From Haloferax profundi (lineage in GTDB: Archaea; Halobacteriota; Halobacteria; Halobacteriales; Haloferacaceae), in the NCBI RefSeq assembly GCF_001469865.1, contig NZ_LOPV01000716.1:1-39694 (forward strand): a stretch of DNA of 39,694 bases. Reading direction: 5' to 3'. Positions 7,081 through 14,780 of this stretch are shown here, in pieces (position 1 is the first letter of the stretch; every line of letters starts with the position of its first letter). Made by a program: the position numbers and the translations under genes. The notes beneath the pieces were generated by a model. It was given only the letters and a program-made list of their open reading frames with translations. It was not told the DNA's origin and did not search any database.

Positions 7081-8968
7081 GGTTCGTCACCACCTGCATG
7101 TTGTAGACGACGTGGATGCCAATCGCGCCGACGAGCGCGAGGGCGTACGTCGATTTCCCACGCCTCGCGCCGAGTGCGGTGACGCTTGCCGTGACGGCGT
7201 GGAGGACGAGTGGGGCGACCAGCAAGCCTGCGGCGGTGGCGAGGCCGATGCCGGACGGTGCGAAGGCCGCCTGCCCCAGCGTGAGCGACGGCAGTCCGAC
7301 GAGTTGGACGATGGCGGTGAACTTCTCGCCGAGGAAGAACCCCAGTCCCGAGAGGGCACCGAGGAGCAGCGAGACGCGAATCGTCCGGGCGAACCGCGCC
7401 TTCTCGAAGGCCGCGTAGATGTGCATGCTCTTGGCGAGTTCTTCGACCACCGCGACGGCGACGAGGACGAGCGGAACTGTCACGTCCACCGGGAGGACGA
7501 ACAACACGGCGATGGCGAGGAGTTCGGCGATGAAGACGAAGGGTATCGACAGCGCCGAGAGCGTCGCTATCGACCGCGGGCGCGAGATTCGACTGTCGAG
7601 CGCGTCGAGGAACTTCAGCGGGACCGACCGCTGAGTAAACATGTCTTCTTCGCGGTAGACGCCGGTTCCGAGGAGGAACAACACGATGGCGGCGAGGAGA
7701 ATCGGCCCCACTGAGAACGCGAAGTCACCGAGTGAGACGGCGTCGCCGCCGAGGTCACGGACGACGAGCGTCAACGGCGAGATGAGCGCGATAGGCGTCA
7801 CGTTCGTGAAGATGGCGGGGACGAACGTGTACGTCGTCAAGAAGACGGAGACGGTGACCGTCACGAAGGTGAGTTCCTTGAACGAGCGTGCGAACATCGC
7901 GCCGACGAACGTGGACGAGAGGAACAGCAACCCGATTGGGATGACTGCCGCGACGGAGACGGGGCCACCACCGATAGCCGCCGCGATGACGACAGTGATT
8001 CCGACCATGCCCGCGAGGTACGGTAGTGTCTTTCCGGCGACGATGTCGCCCGGCGAGATGGGTGCGACCAACAGGAGTTCCCCGCGACGATTCACGCGCT
8101 CGTTGAGGATGCTCGACCCGTACGCCTGAATCACGAAGTTCATCGGGACGAGGAACGCGAACGCGAGGACGAGCGACGCGAAGGGGAACGGCGGACTGAT
8201 GCTCGCCGGCGACCCACTGGCGTCGCCGCCGAAGAGACCCGCCGCACCGCCGAGAGACGATGCGCCGATATTCGTGTCGTCCGCGGCGGCAGCGTCGGAC
8301 GAATCGACGCCGGTACCCGAACCGGCCGAACCGGTACCATCACCTGCGTCGGCCCCTGATCCGTCGCCACCGTCAGCAGTGCCCGAACCGTCCCCTGACA
8401 CTGCACTGCCACCGTTCCCACCGTCGACCCGGCTCCCGGCTGGAACCAACGCTCCGCGTTCGCGGTACTGGAGCGTCACGACGACGGGGAACGCCGCCGA
8501 TTGGTTCGCTTCGAGACGCATCTGCCGTTCGTTGTACGATTGGACCGCCTCACGGTAGGCCTGATACGCCGCTCGGCCGGTCTGGGTATCGGCCACCGAG
8601 ATGTGCGTCTCCGACACGACGAGTTCGACGTTCGGGTCGGAGAGTGGTCGTGGTTCGAGGACCGACGACTGGTCGACAGCGTCGTAGTACGGACTATCGG
8701 ACGCGATGCCGACGCGGTAGAGGTTCTGGTCGATGGCGACGCCGCTTCCGACTGCGCCCGCGGCGATGCCGGCGGCGACGAGGGCGGCGACCAGTCCGAG
8801 TGCAATCGTCTTTCGGTCGACCGTCCCTGCGGACCGCGAGACTTCCCACCGTGCGATGCGAGCGACTGCGCGCAGGTGCGCGACGACACGTGTGCGCAGG
8901 CCCTCGAATCGGGAACTGGGCGAATCGGCTGCAGTCGAGTCGTCTCTCACCGAATCGTGGTCGCTCAC
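7073..8968 (-). CDS. ABC-2 permease fused to a PrsW-like intramembrane protease domain
   Basis: A 631-residue fusion. Residues 1-440 are an ABC-2 permease: one span near 55-80, a long external loop with a Gly/Ser/Asp-rich low-complexity stretch (about 180-255), then six spans including the coupling segment NRRGELLLVAPISPGD. From about 465 the protein continues as a second multi-span domain with EELAK (Glu509, Glu510, Lys513), Glu548 in GEKF, His590 in LHAVTAS and His618 in GIHVVYN. This pattern of EExxK, a membrane Glu and late His residues matches PrsW-type membrane metalloproteases. Start GTG 8968 overlaps the ATPase stop by 4 nt (GTGA). Such permease-protease fusions occur in haloarchaeal NatB-like proteins; whether the protease is active is inferred from motifs only. 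Confidence 0.8.
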   Translation of the reverse strand: MSDHDSVRDDSTAADSPSSRFEGLRTRVVAHLRAVARIARWEVSRSAGTVDRKTIALGLVAALVAAGIAAGAVGSGVAIDQNLYRVGIASDSPYYDAVDQSSVLEPRPLSDPNVELVVSETHISVADTQTGRAAYQAYREAVQSYNERQMRLEANQSAAFPVVVTLQYRERGALVPAGSRVDGGNGGSAVSGDGSGTADGGDGSGADAGDGTGSAGSGTGVDSSDAAAADDTNIGASSLGGAAGLFGGDASGSPASISPPFPFASLVLAFAFLVPMNFVIQAYGSSILNERVNRRGELLLVAPISPGDIVAGKTLPYLAGMVGITVVIAAAIGGGPVSVAAVIPIGLLFLSSTFVGAMFARSFKELTFVTVTVSVFLTTYTFVPAIFTNVTPIALISPLTLVVRDLGGDAVSLGDFAFSVGPILLAAIVLFLLGTGVYREEDMFTQRSVPLKFLDALDSRISRPRSIATLSALSIPFVFIAELLAIAVLFVLPVDVTVPLVLVAVAVVEELAKSMHIYAAFEKARFARTIRVSLLLGALSGLGFFLGEKFTAIVQLVGLPSLTLGQAAFAPSGIGLATAAGLLVAPLVLHAVTASVTALGARRGKSTYALALVGAIGIHVVYNMQVVTNLG

Positions 8969-9888
8969 GACCGACCGCGGCCCCCTTCGGCAGCGCTCGT
9001 CGTCGGCGACTCGCGAGCGAGACGCAGGAAGATATCTTCGAGCGACGCCTCGTCTGTTCGGATGTCGACCACGCGTCCGTCGGCGGATTCTGCCGCCTCG
9101 CGGAGGGCCTCCACGTCGGCCATATCGTCTACGGTGGCGACGAATCGGTCGCCCTCGGGTGCTGTCGCCGGGTGGTCGTCGGTCGCTGGCAGTTCGACCG
9201 TCGTGTAGACGTGATAGGTCGTCTCGCCGTGTTCTGCACGAATCTCGGGGACCGTCCCGCGGGCGATTATCTCGCCGCGGTTCAGGATGACGACGCGGTC
9301 ACAGACCGACTCGACGTGGAACAGGTTGTGGGCGCTGAAGACGACGGTCTTTCCCTCGTCGCGAAGTTCGCGGACGAATTCGAGGACGACGTTCGTCGTC
9401 AGCGGGTCGAGACCACTCGCCGGTTCGTCGTAGATGAGCAAGTCGGGGTCGTTGACGAGTGACCGCGCGATGGCGACCTTTCGTTTCATCCCTTTCGACA
9501 TGTCGCCGAGACGTCTGTCGCGGTACTCGAGGTCCAGCCTGTCGAGGACTTCGTCGGTTCGGTCGTCGGCAACGTCGCGGGGCACGTCGTAGAGGTCCGC
9601 GAAGAATCGGAGGTACGACCGGGGCGTCATGTCTTCGTAGAGCGGCGACTCCTCGGGGAGAAAGCCGAGTTTGCGGCGCATCTCGGGGTCTTCGGGGTCC
9701 ATCCCGAGGACTTCCGCCGTGCCGGCGGTGGGTTCGACGAGTCCGGCGAGCATCTTCAGCGTCGTCGTCTTGCCCGCGCCGTTGGGCCCGACGATGCCGA
9801 ACACCTCGCCCGACTCGACCGAGAAGTCACTCCCCACGACGGCGGGGAAGTCGCCGTAGGTCTTTCGGAGGTTCTCGACCGTTATCAT
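8965..9888 (-). CDS. ABC transporter ATP-binding protein
   Basis: A 307-residue nucleotide-binding subunit. Walker A GPNGAGKTT is at about 33-41, the Q-loop around PEESPLYEDM, the signature DMSKGMKRKVAIA (family LSGGQ position), Walker B DLLIYDEP and a switch His in FSAHNLFHVE. The C-terminal extension after about 215 (YHVYTTVELPAT and a final domain ending at TSAAEGGRGRS) is typical of CcmA/NatA-like exporters. ATG 9888 was chosen over an upstream ATG at 9951 because a TTTTATT box at 9911-9917 lies about 26 nt upstream. It is the first gene of a three-gene operon with the two permeases. Residue positions are approximate. Confidence 0.88.
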   Translation of the reverse strand: MITVENLRKTYGDFPAVVGSDFSVESGEVFGIVGPNGAGKTTTLKMLAGLVEPTAGTAEVLGMDPEDPEMRRKLGFLPEESPLYEDMTPRSYLRFFADLYDVPRDVADDRTDEVLDRLDLEYRDRRLGDMSKGMKRKVAIARSLVNDPDLLIYDEPASGLDPLTTNVVLEFVRELRDEGKTVVFSAHNLFHVESVCDRVVILNRGEIIARGTVPEIRAEHGETTYHVYTTVELPATDDHPATAPEGDRFVATVDDMADVEALREAAESADGRVVDIRTDEASLEDIFLRLARESPTTSAAEGGRGRS

Positions 9889-9999
9889 TGGCAGACCTTC
9901 ACGCGGGATGGAATAAAAGGGTTCGCGCGGGGTTTCAGAACTGATAGACATCGTCTCTCCGGGACAACAGTTTCGTCCCCCGGTTGCGAAGGGGCTGGT

Positions 10000-10212
10000 A
10001 TGCCCGCTGACGACTACCTCACGCCGTCGTTCGTCCTCTTCGTGGGTGGATTCGTCGCCGCCATCTTCTTCGCCGGGGCGATTCTCGCCTACGTCGTCAG
10101 TGGCGGTGCGGAGATTGTGACTGGGTTGGCGCTGGCGCTGGCGGGGATTGGCGGGGTGTTTCTGGTCGTCGGTGTCGCGGGAGCGGGCGTGATGCGATAT
10201 CAGAAGAAATGA
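10000..10212 (+). CDS. small membrane protein, two spans
   Basis: A 70-residue protein with two predicted transmembrane segments (about 10-34 and 39-63) and a basic C-terminal tail RYQKK, so the C terminus is probably cytoplasmic. It is divergent from the ABC ATPase gene; its ATG at 10000 is 111 nt from the ATPase start, with only a weak TATA candidate (AGTTTCG, about 9968-9975). No motif is recognised. Similar small two-span proteins are frequent in haloarchaea; function unknown. Confidence 0.7.
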   Translation: MPADDYLTPSFVLFVGGFVAAIFFAGAILAYVVSGGAEIVTGLALALAGIGGVFLVVGVAGAGVMRYQKK

Positions 10213-10244
10213 GAGTGACTGTCCTGTTGCCGTCTGGTTTGGCG

Positions 10245-11096
10245 TCAGTCGTATTCGTAGAAGCCCTTGCCCGTCTTCTTGCCGAGGTCACCGGCGTCGA
10301 CTTTGCGCTTGAGCAGGTAGGCCGGCTTGTAGCGGTCGCCGAGTTCCTCGAAGAGCGTCTCTGAGGCGTCCAGACAGATGTCGAGACCGATGTGGTCGGC
10401 GAGCGTGAGTGGTCCCATCGGGACGTTCGTGCCGAGCGTCATGCCGCGGTCGATGTCTTCCTTCGAGGCGACGCCTTCGTCGTAGGCGCGGATACCCTCG
10501 TTCAGCCACGGCATCAGGATGCGGTTGGTGACGAATCCGGGCTTGTCGTCGGACTCCCACGTCTCCTTGCCGAGGTCCTCCGAGAGTTCGTGGGCGAACT
10601 CGACGACTGCGGGGTCCGTCTTCTCGCCGCGGACGACTTCGACGCCCTTCATGATGGGGACGGGATTCATGAAGTGGAGGCCGACGACCTGTTCGGGGCG
10701 CTCTGTCGCCGCCGCGATGGTCGTAATAGAGAGCGTACTCGTGTTCGTGCCGAGAATCACGTCTTCGGGCAGTAGGTCGTCGAGGTCCGCGAAGATGTCG
10801 CGCTTGATGTCCATGTTCTCGACGGCCGCTTCGACAACGAAGTCGCACTCGGCGAGGTCTGCCAACTCCGTCGTGCCCGTGATACGGTCTTTGGCCGCGT
10901 CGGCGTCTTCTTCGCTGAGTTTGTCTTTCGAGACGAACCGCGAGAGACTGTCGTCGATGGCGGAGAGGCCGCGTTCGACGTACTCGGATTCGAGGTCACG
11001 CATGACCACGTCGTACCCAGACATCGCCGCGACCTGTGCGATTCCGTTGCCCATCGTCCCAGCGCCGACCACACCAATCGTGTCGAGTTCGTTCAT
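10245..11096 (-). CDS. hbd: 3-hydroxyacyl-CoA dehydrogenase
   Basis: A 283-residue NAD-dependent dehydrogenase that oxidises (S)-3-hydroxyacyl-CoA or reduces acetoacetyl-CoA. The N-terminal Rossmann motif [13 protein letters not shown] is at 8-20 and the acidic residue for NAD ribose follows in MRDLE. The catalytic His is in [14 protein letters not shown], the signature of the family, followed by Glu in VVRG; Asn and Ser residues at GTNTSTL and [13 protein letters not shown] complete the active site. ATG 11096 and ATG 11105 are both in frame; a TTTTA box at 11132-11137 fits a leaderless start at 11105 or a 9-nt leader before 11096. No other fatty-acid oxidation gene is adjacent, but an enoyl-CoA hydratase lies at 28433. 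Confidence 0.9.
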   Translation of the reverse strand: MNELDTIGVVGAGTMGNGIAQVAAMSGYDVVMRDLESEYVERGLSAIDDSLSRFVSKDKLSEEDADAAKDRITGTTELADLAECDFVVEAAVENMDIKRDIFADLDDLLPEDVILGTNTSTLSITTIAAATERPEQVVGLHFMNPVPIMKGVEVVRGEKTDPAVVEFAHELSEDLGKETWESDDKPGFVTNRILMPWLNEGIRAYDEGVASKEDIDRGMTLGTNVPMGPLTLADHIGLDICLDASETLFEELGDRYKPAYLLKRKVDAGDLGKKTGKGFYEYD

Positions 11097-11220
11097 GCCT
11101 CGCATGCGCTGGACTGCGCGAGGTGGCAAAGTAAAACTTGCCGACCCGTCCAGAATAATGACAAATCCGTGACTTTCACGGAAACAGTCAAGTTACGTGC
11201 CGAAATGGAGACATGCAACG

Positions 11221-12159
11221 GTGACTGGCGAGAACGACACGGGCACACACGACGAAGACGGCGCTGAGGGGCACCAAACGGACACTGCGGAGAACCCACG
11301 ATACGTCGACGACAACCTGTTAGACACCGACGACCAGTCGCTCGACGCCGACGGGAATCGAGTCGATGCGACGGGTCAACCGACTGGGCCTGAAGGAGAC
11401 CCGACCGACACCGACGAGGCCATCGAAAACCTGCTCAAACCACGAGCGGAAGACGACACGGACGACACACCGACCGACCTGAAGGACTTGAAGTTCGTCG
11501 GCCCAGCGACGGCAGAGTCGCTGGAGTCGGCAGATATCGACGTCGAGTCGATTCTCGACGGACAGGTGTGCTACCGCGACCTGGTCGAAGCGGGGACCAA
11601 CCCGGGGGTCGCAGCGAAGATTCGTCGCTGGCACTCGTTGTCGTGGTCGTTCAGTTCGGGCGACGACCTCGACCGACGCTCGTCACAGGTTCGTGGACTC
11701 GGAGACGACGAGCGCGCGTGGGTCGCCGCGAGTTCCGGCGAGTGGAAGGACGCCGACGACGAGGACGAACAGACCGGTGATTGGACCCCGACCGGCGAGA
11801 CGAGCACACCGACCGACCCGTCCACAGAGGGCGACTGGACGCCGTCGGGGACGACCTCCCAGACGGAGAGTCCGACGCGACGAGGAGATTGGACGCCTCG
11901 CGGGCAGAACGACGCGTCGGCCGACGGGTCCGGTGACGCGATTGCCGCAGAGGCAGCGTGGCGTGAACGGTCGAAACCGACGCCGCTCACGACACTCGAC
12001 GGAATCGACGAGGAGGACGCCGAACGCCTCGCCGAGGCCGGTGTCCGGTCTGTTCGCCGACTCGCGACTGCCGACCCCGAACACGTCGCGGACGCACTCG
12101 AGATGGACCAAGCGGTCATCAGCGGGTGGAAATCGCAGGCACGCGACGCGACGGAGTAG
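11221..12159 (+). CDS. helix-hairpin-helix protein with an 18-residue tandem repeat
   Basis: About 312 residues from GTG 11221. The first 75 residues are an acidic Asp/Thr-rich tail. Residues about 87-140 (LKFVGPATAESLESADID, then VEAGTNPGVAAKIRRWHS) look like a helix-hairpin-helix fold, as in a haloarchaeal DUF7409-type domain. A linker holds three repeats GDWTPxG beginning at residues 186, 204 and 222, period exactly 18. Residues about 256-308 (LTTLDGIDEEDAERLAEAGV, then RRLATADPEHVADAL) form a second helix-hairpin-helix of the Rad51-N/RpoA-C type. HhH domains usually bind DNA or RNA. An ATG at 11197 would extend the protein by 8 residues. It has no operon partner. Function unknown. Confidence 0.7.
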   Translation: MTGENDTGTHDEDGAEGHQTDTAENPRYVDDNLLDTDDQSLDADGNRVDATGQPTGPEGDPTDTDEAIENLLKPRAEDDTDDTPTDLKDLKFVGPATAESLESADIDVESILDGQVCYRDLVEAGTNPGVAAKIRRWHSLSWSFSSGDDLDRRSSQVRGLGDDERAWVAASSGEWKDADDEDEQTGDWTPTGETSTPTDPSTEGDWTPSGTTSQTESPTRRGDWTPRGQNDASADGSGDAIAAEAAWRERSKPTPLTTLDGIDEEDAERLAEAGVRSVRRLATADPEHVADALEMDQAVISGWKSQARDATE

Positions 12160-12193
12160 CCAGTCTCGGAGTTGCGACCGCGACACGAATTTT

Positions 12194-12217
12194 TACTATC
12201 TGAGTAGTAATTTATAT
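12194..12217 (+). promoter_or_regulatory. TrmB-like site plus TATA box upstream of fbp
   Basis: TACT at 12194-12197 and AGTA at 12206-12209 are separated by 8 nt, close to the TACT-N7/8-GAGTA consensus described for the haloarchaeal sugar regulator TrmB. The motif lies immediately upstream of TTTATAT (12211-12217), the position from which TrmB activates. Identification is by consensus recall only; the G before AGTA is a T here. Confidence 0.45.
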
Positions 12218-12303
12218 TCGCTTCAAAAATAGCCGCAATATTCGGTTATGGGTGTCCTACTGTCCATATTCGGCACTCCCTTCCAAACTCACGTATGCGC
12301 AGT

Positions 12304-12338
12304 CTTTAAATATCTGGTTACACGATTTTGAACCAGAT
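12304..12338 (+). promoter_or_regulatory. fbp-proximal TATA box and 8-bp inverted-repeat operator candidate
   Basis: TTTAAATAT (12304-12312) fits an archaeal TATA box, so transcription would start around 12332-12336. The perfect inverted repeat ATCTGGTT-N11-AACCAGAT (12312-12338) overlaps the TATA box edge and the predicted start, where a repressor would block RNA polymerase. It does not match the GlpR hexamer motif I recall. Confidence 0.5.
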
Positions 12339-12470
12339 GATACCCGGCGCCGACACGACTGCCGTCTCCCCGCAGACGGTCCCCACGTCCTCGAACGCCC
12401 CCGCTGGACGGTCCCGTCTCGGTAGGGTCGAACCGTATCCATCACGCCCGTCTTCCGAGAGGTGTCTGTA

Positions 12471-13364
12471 ATGGCGACGAAAGACGTGAACACCGCAGAT
12501 TCTCCCCGCGACACGAAGACCATCGACCGAGTGGTCGACGTCATCGCCACGACTGCCCCAGAGATTCGCACCGGTCTCCCCGGCCGACGCGTCAAGTCAG
12601 AAGCACAGAACCCGAGCGGCGAGACGCAGATGGCCGCCGACGTGTTCGCCGACGACTTGCTCTGTGAGCGTATCGGGGCCCTCGAAGGCGTCGGTGAGTA
12701 CGGGAGCGAAGAGCGACCCGAGACCATCGACGTCGGCAACGGCCCCCTCTCGGTCGCACTCGACCCCCTCGACGGGTCGTCGAACCTCAAGCCGAACAAC
12801 ACGATGGGAACCATCTTCGCCGTCTACGACGGGCCGCTTCCGGCACACGGACGCGACATCGTCGCCGCAGGCTACGTCCTCTACGGCCCCGTCATGACGA
12901 TGATTGTCGCTCGCGACGGCGTCGTCGACGAGTACGTCATCTACGACGACGCGACGTACGAACTCGTCCGCGAGGACATCAGTCTCCCCGAGAACGGAAG
13001 CGTCTACGGATTCGGCGGCCGCGTCCCCGACTGGACCGAAGACTTCGAAGCGTTCGCCCGCGACGTCGAACAGGACGACTCCCGGAAACTCCGCTACGGC
13101 GGGTCGATGATTGGCGACGTGAACCAGATTCTCACCTACGGTGGCATCTTCAGCTACCCCGCCCTCCAGTCGGCACCCGAAGGGAAACTCCGCGTCCAGT
13201 TCGAGGGCTACCCCATCGGCTACGTCCTCGAAACCGCCGGTGGCGCGTCCTCCGACGGGACGAAGTCGCTCCTCGACGTGGACAAACCGGACCTCCACGC
13301 TCGGACGCCGCTCCACATCGGAAACGCGGACCTCGTGGAGAAACTCGAATCCGCGCTGGACTGA
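12471..13364 (+). CDS. fbp: fructose-1,6-bisphosphatase, class I
   Basis: A 297-residue gluconeogenic phosphatase that hydrolyses fructose 1,6-bisphosphate. The metal-binding motif DPLDGSSN is at 98-105, and the substrate segment [13 protein letters not shown] lies near 205-217, followed by [22 protein letters not shown] and the late Glu give the usual second metal and sugar contacts. This is the class I (eukaryote/bacterial-like) form, not the archaeal bifunctional aldolase-phosphatase. ATG 12471 is preceded in frame by GTG 12462; either could be used. The upstream region carries TrmB-like and inverted-repeat sites, consistent with regulation by sugar supply. It converges with the lipoprotein gene 12 nt away. 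Confidence 0.93.
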   Translation: MATKDVNTADSPRDTKTIDRVVDVIATTAPEIRTGLPGRRVKSEAQNPSGETQMAADVFADDLLCERIGALEGVGEYGSEERPETIDVGNGPLSVALDPLDGSSNLKPNNTMGTIFAVYDGPLPAHGRDIVAAGYVLYGPVMTMIVARDGVVDEYVIYDDATYELVREDISLPENGSVYGFGGRVPDWTEDFEAFARDVEQDDSRKLRYGGSMIGDVNQILTYGGIFSYPALQSAPEGKLRVQFEGYPIGYVLETAGGASSDGTKSLLDVDKPDLHARTPLHIGNADLVEKLESALD

Positions 13365-13376
13365 CTCGTCGCTGGA

Positions 13377-14684
13377 CTACCGACCGAGTTCGTTTTCGAC
13401 GGCCTGAACGAGTCTCGTAGCCGTGGGCTTCGCCGCAGTCGCGAGGTGCTTCGCGGCGACGTAGTGGGCGTATCCCCGAGTCGCAAACTCGGTGGCCCGT
13501 CTCTCGCTTCTCCCCACTTCGTTGGCGACGTTCTCCAGGTCACGGTCACCACGGAGAGCCTCGAACTGTGCCTGCCGAACGCAGGTTTGCTCGACTGGAC
13601 CACTGACGTTCGAACGCGCCTGCCGGAGTGCGTCGATAGCCGCCCGCCGAGACGAGACGAGTGCCTCGTTCGACTCCGGAACCGACAGCGAGTCTACGCC
13701 GACTGAGTCACGCGCAGTGAGTCGTTGCACTCTCCACCGAAGGTTCGAGAGCGCCGTTGCCGGTCTATTCGCGTCGAGAGCGTCTCGAACGTCACGCGGC
13801 GGCCTGACGGACAGTTCGTCGAGTACCTCGTGGACGACCCGAGGGTGGTTCTCCGGGACGGGCGTCACCGATTCGATATCAGTTTCAGCGCGTTCGAGGA
13901 GCGTCGCTGCCGCGCCGGCCATCGGTTCACGGAGTGAGGGCGTTCCCTCGAAGACCTGTTCGCGTTGCCCATCGATGACGGCGTTCGCGTCCGCGAGTGC
14001 GGCACGGGCGTGCGAGAGTTCACCCCTCGCGGCGGCGAACAGACGATATCGTTCAGCCTCGTCGTCGGCGCTGTCGGTGCCGACCAACGCTCGGTCGACC
14101 GATTCGAGCGAGGACGTCGCTTCGAGGAGAAGCGTCTCAGTCTCGCCGGCGACGTAGATGCCGACCGGAATCGTCGTCGCCCGGTACTCCACGGCCGGCC
14201 ACGAACGGGCGAGCACACGGCCCAGGTCCAGGTCTTGCTCCCAGAGCGCGTCAGTTTCGAACTTGCCAACAGCGGTGTCGAGCCACCCGTGACCCTCAGC
14301 GAGCGTACTCCGCGCTTCACGAATCGACCGCATCGCGTCGGTCGACTGTTGCTGGGTGCTCTCGGCGAGACTCGCTCGTCCTCCCTTCACGTGGTTCGAC
14401 GCCCTCTCGACGGGGAGACTGTCTGGAGAGACACCGTCGGGAAGCGAAGAGAGTCGGTCGGAGAGGGAGAGTGCACTTCGCTCGGCCGTGTCACGTGCGC
14501 GGCCGAGGTAGCCAGAGGGCGGAAGCCTACCCGGTGGGACGAATGGAACCGGGTCTTCGAGCACTGCTTCGAGCGCCTCTGAATCGTATTTCTGCTGGCC
14601 GAGACACCCGGAGAGTCCAGAGAAGACGACGGCACCAGCAGCGCTGAGAAACGAGCGCCGGGAGGGAGTCGAAAGGGGAGACAC
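13377..14684 (-). CDS. Tat-exported lipoprotein, function unknown
   Basis: A 435-residue secreted protein. The N terminus has the twin-arginine motif RRSFLSAAG (9-17), a hydrophobic segment and a lipobox ending at Cys27 (LSGC), so it is predicted to be exported folded by Tat and lipid-anchored on the outer face. The mature part is nearly all alpha-helical with many Ala/Arg/Glu heptads (for example about 80-130, 185-235, 330-430), suggesting a helical bundle. No catalytic motif is seen. The start codon is GTG at 14684. It is divergent from the carboxyltransferase gene (97 nt between starts) and convergent with fbp, so no partner is suggested. Confidence 0.75.
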   Translation of the reverse strand: MSPLSTPSRRSFLSAAGAVVFSGLSGCLGQQKYDSEALEAVLEDPVPFVPPGRLPPSGYLGRARDTAERSALSLSDRLSSLPDGVSPDSLPVERASNHVKGGRASLAESTQQQSTDAMRSIREARSTLAEGHGWLDTAVGKFETDALWEQDLDLGRVLARSWPAVEYRATTIPVGIYVAGETETLLLEATSSLESVDRALVGTDSADDEAERYRLFAAARGELSHARAALADANAVIDGQREQVFEGTPSLREPMAGAAATLLERAETDIESVTPVPENHPRVVHEVLDELSVRPPRDVRDALDANRPATALSNLRWRVQRLTARDSVGVDSLSVPESNEALVSSRRAAIDALRQARSNVSGPVEQTCVRQAQFEALRGDRDLENVANEVGRSERRATEFATRGYAHYVAAKHLATAAKPTATRLVQAVENELGR

Positions 14685-14780
14685 GGCGAATGCGTTTCGT
14701 CAGGTGACACATCGCTGTTTCGACTCGGTGGCAAATCGTGCATGGAAAACCATTTTGAATACGGTGCCGCATCCCAACGT

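Larger units (their letters stand above)
12160..12470. promoter_or_regulatory. 311-nt fbp upstream region with two candidate promoters and operators
   Basis: The stretch is AT-rich against the gene average in 12188-12320. Elements seen: TACT-N8-AGTA at 12194-12209 directly before a TATA-like TTTATAT (12211-12217); three ATATTCG copies at 12214, 12238 and 12266; TTTAAATAT at 12304-12312; an 8-bp inverted repeat at 12312-12338; a 6-bp hairpin CCGTCT/AGACGG at 12362-12379; and GACGGTCCC direct repeats at 12375 and 12407. The region therefore supports regulated transcription of fbp with a long leader. Confidence 0.55.

Noticed and set aside
6229-7182. Long 317-residue plus-strand frame opposite the permeases
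   Set aside because: It is a shadow of real minus-strand codons, as expected in GC-rich DNA; no motifs.
8260-9462. 400-residue plus-strand frame opposite the ABC operon
   Set aside because: Arg/Pro/Ser-rich reverse-frame composition and coverage of the real permease and ATPase genes.
12248-12331. 27-residue frame (ATG 12248) in the fbp upstream region
   Set aside because: It overlaps the second TATA box and inverted repeat, has no ribosome-binding site and an ordinary composition; more likely chance.
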